64,000 bases of DNA, from NCBI GenBank assembly GCA_012295275.1, contig CM022665.1:16075976-16139975 (forward strand), in the 5' to 3' direction. A model generated the notes under the pieces. That model searched no databases and was not told where the DNA came from. It saw only the letters and a program-made list of their open reading frames with translations. The DNA is from Chrysomallon squamiferum. Taxonomy: Eukaryota; Mollusca; Gastropoda; Neomphalida; Peltospiridae. Positions 47,183 to 58,118 of the stretch are shown here, one piece after another. How positions within the stretch are numbered: the stretch's first letter is position 1; each line of letters starts with the position of its first letter. The position numbers were made by a program, and so were the translations under genes.

Positions 47183-48585
47183 ACAAGAACCAGCTACTAC
47201 TTCTAATACTACTAAAGCTGTTGGTATTATGTCTGTACACACAAGTACAATTAAATATCACACACACATTAATATATAAACTAAACAAAAACGATTTTTA
47301 AAACTAGCCTAATTTTCCGCCCCCGCTCCGTGGTATAATAATGTTGTTCAACTCCTAAAGATATTTTATCCAGTTTACTTATCTTTTACTCATTAGTAAA
47401 CTAAAATTACGAAAATCGTTTAGATAAGAAAAACAATACAGGACGTTGCATTTCTTAATGAGCAGACTTTGCGCTGATTGTCGCGGTCCGAAAACACACT
47501 TTGGTCTGAACTTCCGAGAAGAAACACAATGTCACAACTTTTGTACCATAAGTAAAATATTTTTTTTACACTTGAGAGTTAGTTTGTGACGTAAATCGTA
47601 ACAATGCACCATATCATATATAATAACAATATATATTTATATATATATCATAAGTCATTTAATATTTTATATACCTTTTTATGCTTTTATTTCACTAATG
47701 TGTTCAAAGAAATAATCCCCGGTAATTTAAAATTTCATTTTATGCACTGAATTTTGAAGCGTTTGTCATACATTTTGTAGAAAGAAAAATTAAAAAAATT
47801 AAAGGAAAATAATTTTAGTGATGAGTGAATTTATCGAGTAGTATAATTTCAGAGCTAACTCTAAAATCGGTCTCTTCCTATTTCTACCAAAATCCAGACT
47901 TATTTATTAAATACCGAGGTATACGACATCGTATCAGTGGGAAGGACCATATAAAAAAATGTCTTGCTGTTAAATGCAAAAGAGCAGCCGATGATATTTT
48001 TCTTATTATTCAACTATATGTATAACTACTTAATAACGATGTATTAAAAATAAATATTATATAAATGCATCATTAAATAAAATGGTACTTTCTTCATAAG
48101 TATTTAAGGAATGCGTTTTCCTAACGTGCTTTAGAAACAATTATTATTGAATTTATTATCGTCCTATGTCCCATTTCTTTGTGACATCTTTGAAATCCAC
48201 AAAAAGCACTTCATTTTGATTTCGTTCATAGTTAAAAAGTACTTGACTCGAGTGGAAGATTATATTGTTTTAATTCTCATGCCCTAAATAATAAAACAGG
48301 CATCGGTAGTGTTTTGAGAGTCTGCTGAGCTCGCTTTTGGACTGGGTCGTACCCTGGTGCGACTTGGACAATTAAGGATCCAAACGGAAGAAAATATGGC
48401 CGCAAAATGTTATTATCCAGATCGTCTTCGCTTGGTCTGGGCCGAAAATAATTAGTTTATAACATCATCATGATTATTACCATAACAATTATTACTGTTG
48501 TTGAATTATTGTTATTGTTATTTTTATTATTATTACTATTATATACAAGTATTGATTATTAGTGCAGATACACAGTTGATAAATA

Positions 48586-48871
48586 ATAGTAGTAGTAGTA
48601 GTAGTAGATACAGTAGTAGACGACATAGTAGTAGTAGTAGCAGTAGTAGTAGTAGTTGTTGTTAGTAGTAATAGAAGCATCGATAATAGTAGGTGGTAGT
48701 GATTGTTGTTGTTGGTCGTGATGCTGTAATAGTAATAATACTGGTTTTTAGTTGTAGTAGAAATAAAATTAGCAAGAACAATATTTAACAACAACAACAA
48801 AAGTAATAATAATAGTAAAGAAATATAATCGCAATAAAATCTTTTCAAAATGAAATATAATCTCATCGCAA

Positions 48872-48915
<44 letters not shown>
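48586..48915. repeat. (AGT)n and (AAT)n microsatellite cluster
   Basis: AGT-type units at 48586-48670, degenerate intervening triplets and AAC units, then (AAT)n at 48873-48915. It makes a long Tyr/Leu/Thr frame on the minus strand that is not a gene. Confidence 0.9.
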
Positions 48916-48916
<1 letters not shown>

Positions 48917-49195
48917 CATAATCATAACAATTTAAGAAAAAAAAAGAGAAAATGAAATACAAAATGAAAAAAAAAAGTAGCATATTTGTTGATTTGGAAG
49001 AGTTCCGTCATCGACGAATTATCAATGTACTTATCACACTTCCTTATATATTAACATAAATTCATTGTGTTTCATAAAACAGTTAAGCTACACTGACAAC
49101 GATTCCATATATCAAACAAACTTATTTGCAAATGGGTGGAGTGGGTTTGTGCTGAAACGCATACACTTACTCTCAAGTGTCCATTTTAAAAAAGT

Positions 49196-49226
<31 letters not shown>

Positions 49227-49276
49227 TATTTAGATAAATAAATTAAATAAAAATAAAAACAGATCTGGTAACTGTA

Positions 49277-49425
49277 TATTATATATTTTATTTTATTTTA
49301 TTTTACTTTATTTTACTTTATTTTACTTTATTTTACTTTATTAATTTATTACCAATAATAATAATAATAATAACAACAACAACATAAATATTAACAATAA
49401 CAACAACAACAACAACAATAATAAT
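49277..49425. repeat. (TTTTA)n/(TTTTACTTTA)n then (AAT)n/(AAC)n
   Basis: A pentanucleotide tract at 49277-49342 whose later part became a 10-bp unit (TTTTACTTTA), followed by AAT and AAC triplets. Confidence 0.9.
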
Positions 49426-49710
49426 GATAGGAATATCTCGGATTACCAATTATATTGTAGGAACAGGAAGTAATTGACAAAATAATTAATCACGCCTCTG
49501 CCCAGTCGTCTATTGTTTGACAGGATGAATACTAAATATTAAAATTTTTAATCAGTGCATCATTGTTTGTCATCTTTCATTTATGCTGTATTCCCATCTT
49601 CTCTCTCTCCTTTTTTGTCTATCACTTATTTGTTGTTTTCGTTTTGCTTCAGTTTCTTCTTTAATCCTTATTTTAGTGGGGGTCTTTTAAGCACGATTTA
49701 TTGTTATTAA

Positions 49711-49748
<38 letters not shown>

Positions 49749-49790
49749 TGATGATGATGATAATAGTAAATAAATAGTTATTGCACTGAT

Positions 49791-49792
<2 letters not shown>

Positions 49793-49861
<69 letters not shown>
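49793..49861. repeat. (CT)n microsatellite
   Basis: 69 uninterrupted bases of CT. Confidence 0.97.
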
Positions 49862-49866
<5 letters not shown>

Positions 49867-49879
49867 CATACATACAAAA

Positions 49880-50084
49880 TTGAAATTACACCATATGTAT
49901 GTATATCTATAACATTTTTAATTTCATCTTTTGTTTTCACTTGTTTTTAAGCACTTCACATTAATCTGAGACTTAAAACTCATTCCAGTTTATATTCAGC
50001 GATTGGTTGAAATTATGTTACAGTTTTATTTTCACGAAAGAAACTGCATGTAATTGCAAAAATTAACAACAGTGTACTGCAATG
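49880..50084 (+). repeat. Duplicated block, copy 2
   Basis: Direct copy of 45509-45712, about 4.4 kb away. It starts right after the (CT)n tract and ends at a GTAT/TGTG microsatellite. Confidence 0.9.
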
Positions 50085-50669
50085 TATGTGTGTGTGTATG
50101 TATGTATGTATATATATATATGTGTGTGTATGTATGTATGTATATACATATACAAATATGACATCTAATAGTTATTCATTCATTGAGCAAAAATACCAGT
50201 TATAAACAGTTAACGAGTAGATAAAGACTTTCAGAACACTAAATCAAAAATAAATAAATAAATAATGAAAAATAAAAGAACGTTGTATGTATTTAAAAAT
50301 CTACATGCATGGCTAAACTAAACCTTCTTAAAAGAAACATAATACCTAAGAAAAAAACCCTAACAGCTGACAAAAATTTTGATTGTTTCAAAACACGGCA
50401 GGTAACCCAACTTAAAATCAGTCTCTCTGCACCATACGTAACGTAAATCTCAATGTATTGGTTCATTGTGTAATGCCACGTAAATGTATTAATTAGCTAG
50501 ACGTGTATTGTAGAGGTTCCGTGCAATACCACTGTTTAAGCAATTTTACTTGACTATACGTTACTCATGGTTCTGGATATGAGTCAATAATGCTAATACT
50601 AATACCAATACTACTAGTAATAATAACAATGTCCTGTGCAGTTGCATATTGTATAAGACGGCTGGATAT

Positions 50670-50673
<4 letters not shown>

Positions 50674-50757
<84 letters not shown>
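50674..50757. repeat. (GA)n microsatellite
   Basis: 84 uninterrupted bases of GA, complementary in type to the (CT)n tract 0.8 kb upstream. Confidence 0.97.
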
Positions 50758-50760
<3 letters not shown>

Positions 50761-51539
50761 ATTAATCTTTTTCCGGATGTGTATACTAATCCACTTTGGA
50801 ATGCCGTTCTGTAACGTCACATTATAATTACGTCATTCCAACAAAAAGAAAGAAAATTATGTTCATAATTATATTTAACAACAACAATAATAATAATGTT
50901 AATTAAATTAAGTATTTATTAGCGAAATTAAAATGAGTTCTTATACATTTAGATCCATCAACCATCTTTTCTTTTATGACTGTGTGTGTGTGTGTGTTTA
51001 ATCTTCTTTGTTGTTTTGTTTGTTTTCATCTAATTTTATATTCACAGGGCTCTGATAGAACAGTCATGTTCTAAACATGATTTAACACGGACAAAAATAA
51101 TTGTAAATAATAATAGTAAATGTAGATAATTGTATGAGAAAATATTAAATAGATTATCAGTTTAGCTATAAGTTCAACGATAAAAACTCGAAGGAGGAAA
51201 ATGGAAAGAAAGAAGAAAACAAACCGATTAAACACAACGAACGTTGAATTCCACTAATGTTGTTACCAACGCTATTCTATCACGTCACAATGCAATTACG
51301 TCAATCGAACAAAGAAAGATAATTATTACTTTTGTATATGAATTATTTCATTCTGTGTGTATGTGTGTGTATTTAAAAAAGAAGAAATTAGCGACATATT
51401 ATATTTATATATTTTTGAAATTAAAATAATTTCTTATATTGCAGATATATAAAAAAAAAAAAAATTAAAAAAAATAATAATAATAATAACAAAATAAAAT
51501 AAAAATATGAACAGAAATTGTTTTAACTGTGACAACAAT

Positions 51540-52173
51540 TTTGGTCTTTTATATCCTCCAACATTAGATATCGCTATATAATCTCCGATGATCAGAATGC
51601 ATAATATTACCAGAATTATTAAAATTATAAGAATTACTAGCAGTGTGAATCATACAGCCGACACGTGATTGTAATGTCTCCTGTTCAAATCGTTAGCAAT
51701 GTGAATGTTGTAAGCCTACATTGCTACACTGTTCTACATTATGTAACATACCAGGTATTAATGTACGTCATAACAAATCGAATCTACGATTCCGTACCAT
51801 TTGTTGCTAGTTGCTTTATAACTCCTGGCATTGGAAACTAGTAACCGAGTATTTACACCGTAACACCGCTGCCAGTTATTGGACATCTATAGCAGTATTG
51901 ATATTGTATACATGTTTTCACACAGCAGGGTGAAAGGTCGTCGACTAATTATTGCGCATGCGCACGTTGATTTTATGTGCACTGAACAGGGAGTCTGTTT
52001 TGCAGCAGATTTTTTCATTACAACTTCCGTAATAATTTGGATACCATTTAGGAGAAATCTTGGGAATATCTGTGTGTTTCTTACCTGTTCGATGCCTCAA
52101 TACGGATTATTATTCACCTAGGAGGGTTCCTAACAGCCACTAGCCTATATTTTATGGGCGGATTGGGGTGAAA
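51540..52173 (+). promoter_or_regulatory. Candidate promoter/5' UTR of PRKCE-like gene
   Basis: Sequence complexity and CpG rise (for example GGTCGTCGAC and TTGCGCATGCGCAC near 51940-51965, which holds an NRF1-like GCGCATGCGC). GGGCGG lies at 52156-52161. The transcription start is not visible. Confidence 0.4.
52154..52171 (+). other. Mini upstream ORF before PRKCE-like ATG
   Basis: ATG GGC GGA TTG GGG TGA, five codons, ends two bases before the main ATG. Active only if included in the 5' UTR. Confidence 0.3.
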
Positions 52174-52512
52174 ATGGTGTACTTTAACGGCTCTCTTAAG
52201 TTAAAAGTATGCGAAGCCGCGCAGCTGAAACCGACGAAGTTCGCAACCCGTCATCAGATGGGGCAGAACAAAACGTTGGCCACGATAGACCCGTACATAT
52301 CGGTGGATATAGACGAATGTTTTATAGCGAGGACGACGTCCAAAACGAAAACATGTATGCCAATTTGGAACGAAGACATAGTTTCCGAAGTACACAATGG
52401 ACAAAACGTTGGTTTGACCGTGTTTCATGATGCCGCCATTCCCCCTGATATATTTGTTGCAAATTGTACGATACCTTTCGAGCATGTATCGGACAAGAAA
52501 ACAGATATATGG
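52174..52512 (+). CDS. PRKCE: PRKCE-like exon 1
   Basis: ATG in context GAAAATGG, 113 codons in phase 0 ending DKKTDIW, donor GTAAGT. Holds most of the C2 domain. Codon use is clearly more GC/CpG-rich than the LYST and TXNDC16 exons. Confidence 0.95.
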
Positions 52513-52895
52513 GTAAGTTGAAAAAGAGGGAAAACGAATGGTTTATTTGCATGGATGGGTTTTGAGAATGTTAAGAAAGGGGAGAAAACGAAATTTTCTA
52601 CAGCGCTCTCCCCAAACGTCAAATGGTTTTATTCCGATCTGTCGTTTATTGTAGGACGACAAGGGATCTATGGAAGAATATTATCATTTTATTTTCAACC
52701 AGTGTTGTCATGAATATTAATAATTCAGCAGAGATACGTGTGTATATTAATGATATTGTTAATTATGTCATTAATACAAGTAAATGGCCGTTTTTGTTAT
52801 ATAATGCTGATTCTCTGTTGTCTTTTAATAGATCGACTTGGAACCGACCGGAAAGATCCATGTGATCGTTGAACTAAACGGCTCGATTTCAGAAG
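52174..52895 (+). CDS. PRKCE: PRKCE-like novel protein kinase C, first two coding exons (C2 domain); gene runs off right edge
   Basis: Calcium-independent, diacylglycerol-responsive Ser/Thr kinase of the epsilon/eta class. Exons 52174-52512 and 52832-52895 encode 134 residues of the N-terminal C2 domain. Conserved motifs are [51 protein letters not shown] and [18 protein letters not shown], closely like human PKC epsilon ([48 protein letters not shown], from memory). An in-frame TAG at 52141-52143 fixes the start. C1, kinase and C-terminal exons were not found in the following 11 kb, so the first long intron extends past the window. Eta, or a single invertebrate epsilon/eta gene (fly Pkc98E, Aplysia Apl II type), fits equally well. 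Confidence 0.93.
52513..52831 (+). other. PRKCE-like intron 1
   Basis: 319 bases, GTAAGT to AATAG. No repeat or extra exon recognised. Confidence 0.8.
52832..52895 (+). CDS. PRKCE: PRKCE-like exon 2
   Basis: Acceptor TCTTTTAATAG, donor GTAAAT. Encodes [21 protein letters not shown], the last C2 strand. Ends one base into a codon. Confidence 0.93.
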
Positions 52896-53346
52896 GTAAA
52901 TATTACGATATGATTAGCATCTACTTGAAGAAATAACAAGACCAACACTTATTTTATGCTTCCCATCGATTGATCTTTGAAATATAGGGACTGTGGGCGC
53001 CTAATTGTCTTTTTATGTTAGCGACACGGCGTAGCGACTGGAGTTGATCGTAACCTGTATGCTTGATTCGGAAGCGGTGACGTCTTCGCAGTTCTGTCGC
53101 CATTCTCTGTTTATGTTAATGAGCTTTTTCTAAAACCAGCATCGACGTAGTCGTGTATAGATTGCAAGGTTTACGACACCAATGGTTCAGTTGAACGTGA
53201 CACAGGGGTAGGCATATGTGTCATGAATATTTTTCGCCAGATGATGATGCATTTTGCTAAAGAGGCGCCACCTCAATGCGTTTTATTCATAGTTAATATG
53301 TAGCCAGTGTAATTTATATGTTTTATGTGTTGGATTTTTTATGTTG

Positions 53347-53379
<33 letters not shown>

Positions 53380-55994
53380 GTTTTTGTATATATTTGTGGG
53401 GATTTTTTCTCTGTGTGTGATTCTTTTTCTTTTTTCTTTATATAATATATACTATTTTATTTTATTTTTTAAATAATGTTTTCAGTGAATCACTTTTTCA
53501 GATAGAAGTTAATTTGCATTATCTTGTCCAGTGTATTTATTTCACATATTAATACAATAGGTGGATAACCTATTTTCTTACTTCATTCACTGGGTGGATC
53601 AAATATTTCAATGGTTATATAAACAAATGAGGTTTATTTTTTTCTGTCCACCCACATCAGGTGCTCCTTGCTTCTTATATTTTTAAAAATGTGCATGATT
53701 CTGTAAATAGGTACAATGTCTTACATTAGTAAAATATGTAATGGTTCTATAAATAGTTAAATCTTATTGTAACATTTTCAAAACATGCATTGTTGTATAA
53801 ACACCTACCTGATATATGGACATTGATTAGACCTTAGGCCTGATTTATGTTACACCTGGATGTTTTACCTGGCAAATTGGATATTGGCTGTGTAAATCAA
53901 ATTGACTTAAAGAGTTAACAAGGAAGTGTTTTACCTGCCCATTAGGCATACAGTGTACTGTACCATACAGTAGACCAGGAAAGCAATATTACACCGAAGC
54001 ATGAGTAATCATGTGTTGCTCACTAATATAAATGGAACTTATCTAAAAAAACAAAATGGACAAGAAATAAAAAATGTATAAATGCAATTTATACACACAA
54101 AAAAAAAAAAAAATTAAAAAACCCAGAATGACCACCCTCAAAACAAATGTTTTAAAATAAATAAATGTATGGACAAGATAAAAATTTCTCGAGCAGTCAA
54201 GTGAAATATTAAATATAATTATTAAGATTGATGTGTAGTCAGAAAAATAGATAAAAAGAAACAAACAGCATATAGTTAAATAAACAATAAATTATTAAAC
54301 CCCCAAAACATGTAAAAATACACAAGGAATCAAAACCAGAAATGTAAAAAGCAATTAGAAAATGCTTAATTGTAGTCAAAAATAGAATAAAAACCATGTA
54401 AACAATTAAATAAATAAATAAATTAATAAGATTATAGAAAGAATGAATGAATTTAAACAATAGAATGCAAAGCTTTTTTCATTTACTTCCTTTGTGCATG
54501 TATGTGTCTTTTTACTTATTATGCTGTTTTATTTGGATTTTATATCACTGCGAATTTGAAAATAAAACGGAAATGCAAAAATAATAAATCATACTGGTAA
54601 ATAGCTTTGCTATTTCTACTACTACTATTGCTGCACTGCTGCTGTTGCCACCACAAATAATCTTATAGTATGGCAATAAGATTATAATTCAGAAAGATGA
54701 AAAATAAAGGAATTATGTTAAGCCTACCCCTAATGAAACAGTTTCATTGATATATTGATTATTGAATTTGAAATGAAAATGAATAATAATGATTGTAATT
54801 ACAGAAACAGTAAATAATAATAATAAAGAATAAGATCCTTCCCCCAAAACAAATAAAAATAAAACAAAATTAAATATATAAATAAAATAAAATAAATATC
54901 AGTAATAATTAAAGAATCAATATGGTGATCTCGGAAATGTCTGAAATCAAATGTGTTTTGTTTGTTTATGGATTACTGTTATTGTAGTCTGTATATACCA
55001 ACTTAGTTGTTACTGATACTAATTATGTTAATAACTGATTATTTAACACTGACAGTAATGTAGACATTGAGGAAAACAATAGTAAACTGAATGTACACTG
55101 GCTAAAGCAGTCTAATAAAATAATTAAACATTATCAGATCCTTGCATTTTTTTTTTGGTTTATACATGTCAAATAAACAAATACAGATATATTCCATACA
55201 AACAAAATCATTTAAAGCTGATGCAGAAGATTTAAGTACATAATGTAAATAGATATTTTATAACTTAAACAATAAAATTTATAGAAATCAATAAATATGT
55301 TTTTATAAATTAAAATAAGTATGCCCCATATTACTAAACTGTGGGCACTAGAAAATAGTTGTACATTAAATTAATGAATGATTATTTGTATATTGATTTA
55401 TTTTTGGAATTAACATACTGTGCTCACAAGTCCAGTCTATTTTTATTTTTATAATTAGATTATGTGATTAGGTCTACTTTTGTTTCCACTAAAATTTAAA
55501 TAAAAAACAAAAATAAAATCTTGATAAAAACACAATCTCATTCTATAAAGTATACAATACATAAATATTTATATTTATTGTTTTCTAAAATGGAACCAGT
55601 AGATAATTTATGCATATGTCTGATTATAATAAAAATTAATGAAATAGTAATATCTAGTGATTTAGTGGTTTTCATCAAATGTATATTTAAATACTGTCTG
55701 CTTTTATTACAATGTTCTAATGTTTCATACAAAAACTGTTCAACAGTGTTATCAAATACATTCTAATGGAAATGTATTGTCTTGTATTACAAAATTAGAA
55801 TTAATTAATACACAGATAAAAATTGGATTTATTATAAAACATTATTTAAAATAATGCTTTGTTTCTGTTCTCCACGTCTTCCTTTTGAACAGTGTCAGTG
55901 TAAACATAGTAGACAGAACATTAAGATACCTTTAACCCCTCAATAAAACAAAAACAACAACCCCAAAACAATAAAAAAAAATAAAAAAAATAAA

Positions 55995-55997
<3 letters not shown>

Positions 55998-56032
<35 letters not shown>
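55998..56032. repeat. (CA)n microsatellite
   Basis: 35 uninterrupted bases. Confidence 0.95.
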
Positions 56033-56034
<2 letters not shown>

Positions 56035-57712
56035 AGTACTAAATAAGTAAACCAAAAATGAGCTTCCAGATAAAAATTTAAATTTTATTGTAAAATAGAT
56101 ACAGAAATAGGCTTTTTAAAATTTATTATTATTCAATTTATTATTATTTATTATTATTATTATTAATTAATTAATAGATTATATTTTGGTAATTAGTACT
56201 AAACATAGTGTATACATGAATCTGATACATCTATGTGTATGTACACTTGGCTCGCCTTAACTGCAGATGCATTGTTTCAGCATCTTCCTGCAGATGTTCA
56301 GGGTACTTAAATAAAATACAGTATTCTGACATAGTGTATGCCACAATATATACATAGAATTTATTGTATAATATTATGTAAAAAAAATATTGTCAAAATG
56401 CAGTTTGTCGAAGTTGCATATGCCAAATCCCCACGTAGTTTGTATGTAGTATAGTATTAACAGTTACTTTATTAACAAAAACATAATTCCACTAACTTCT
56501 TTGTCTTGAAAATAAAAGGACAATTAAAATGTATATGTCTAAATCTTAATGACTAAATGTTTTATTTAAAATTGCTTTGAGTAGCTTTTTAATTTCAGTA
56601 AAACATTTATGTTAAATTATAATGTATGTGATTAATGCTAATTAATTCAGTATAGTAATTCTGTTAAGAACATGTAGGCTATTACATAAATATGATATTC
56701 CATTAGTGGGTAATTCCTCATTTAGAATAAGTTTAATTTTACTGCTCATTTAAAATAAATAATGGAACATTATTATTATTCATTATATCACTCATTGTTT
56801 TTCTGTAGTTTATATATTTTAAGCCATTATAATAAAATTAAATCTTCATCAACATTAACTATTCAGTAAGAATAATGCTGATAAACTACAATATTTATAA
56901 CAAAAAGTAATAGTAATATTTTACATGTATGCACGATGTCTATGTACATGTGTATGTATTTAAGGTTTATGAATGGGCTAGTGTGTATATGTGAGTGCTA
57001 AGGTAAATATGTGTGTAAATCTGAAAGGCGTGTGTGAGTATGAGTGACTATATGCATCATTCAGTAAACAAGCATGTGATCTTGAGTGAGTGAATGAGCT
57101 ATGTAAATTAATATGCTGAGGAATATATAATTTAATTGTTCCTAATAGACATTTTATAAGAATAATAAAACAGTTTTAATAAGAATATTGATCACTGAGA
57201 AACATTCATCTACAAAACATTTCTTGAACAACTATGCAGTATAATAATAATAATAATAATCTCTTATTACTGCACTACTACTATTAATAATAATGATGAT
57301 GATATTGATAAAAAACAAAAACAAAAAACATCTCAGTAACTAGTGGTATAAAAAAAGAAAGAAAAAAAAGAAGACCCAAGCCAGAAGTTTATATAACAAT
57401 TTATGCATCTACTATGACAAATGCACATTGTACAGAGAATGTGTAGTCATAACATTGTATTATGTTATATTCTGTTATTGTTATCTAATAAAATAATAAT
57501 TGTTATCATTTATCCACTAACTGTTACTGATATGAAAACAGGATTATTTTGTTTTTATTATGAAAAGGGTTTTATTTATATATTGTATGTACAGAATATT
57601 TTATGATGATAAATTATATGTACAAATGATGAATTTGGATTTACTAGAGGAATATTGTTATACAGTACAATGTTTATGAACAATAAACTTAATCAAAAGG
57701 AACAGAAGTACT

Positions 57713-57715
<3 letters not shown>

Positions 57716-57759
<44 letters not shown>
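57716..57759. repeat. (CA)n microsatellite
   Basis: 44 uninterrupted bases. Confidence 0.95.
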
Positions 57760-57762
<3 letters not shown>

Positions 57763-58118
57763 AAACAATCAGATGGATTAAATAATTTATTTTAATTGTA
57801 GCTGTTAACAGAAAATAGAAATTTCTTATTAAGATTATATCTTTTACTCATTACATTTCCCAGTCTGTTTGAGCTGTCAACATAGTTAAAATGTCAAATA
57901 ATCAAACTTAAATTTTTAAGAGATTATTTAGAAGGTATGTGGAATGTTTCATGTTTGTGTCACATTTTTCTCTGTATCTTTCTTGTGAGATGTCACAGAA
58001 TTAAATTCTCCCCATTCACTGGATTTTATTTAAAATAATTATATGTAGTTCTCCAGCCAGTTCAACAGTTTTGATCAACTGCAGTTTGAAAATATAGTAA
58101 ATGTTATTGTTTAGGTAA

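Larger units (their letters stand above)
43071..52173. other. Intergenic region between TXNDC16 and PRKCE-like gene (contents)
   Basis: About 9.1 kb without a recognised gene. Begins with the TXNDC16 3' UTR. (AT)n at 43418-43445 and 43589-43630, (TTTA)n at 44567-44593, hAT MITE at 44990-45399, duplicated block at 45509-45712 and 49880-50084, poly-T/CTT stretches near 45751-45825, (TA)n at 46566-46590, (TTTTA)n at 46681-46715, (TCA)n/(TTA)n at 47107-47182, AGT and AAT arrays at 48586-48915, (CT)n at 49793-49861, (GA)n at 50674-50757. CpG is more frequent in parts of 45.9-48.5 kb and after 50.4 kb. The 112-codon frame at 43627-43965 is microsatellite-derived. Confidence 0.65.
52896..58118 (+). 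other. PRKCE-like long intron, left part (contents)
   Basis: The first 400 bases are CpG-rich for this window (52980-53290), then AT-rich. Poly-T at 53343-53372, (CA)n at 55998-56032 and 57716-57759, (AAT)n at 57242-57260. No PKC C1-domain exon (expected HxxxC...CxxC pattern) was seen. Confidence 0.6.

Noticed and set aside
48492-48983. 163-codon minus-strand open frame rich in Tyr, Leu and Thr
   Set aside because: Translation of triplet microsatellites (AGT, AAT, AAC); long only because stops are absent from the repeat.
50590-50820. Arg-Glu and Leu-Ser dipeptide repeat open frames
   Set aside because: Both come from the (GA)n tract read on the two strands.
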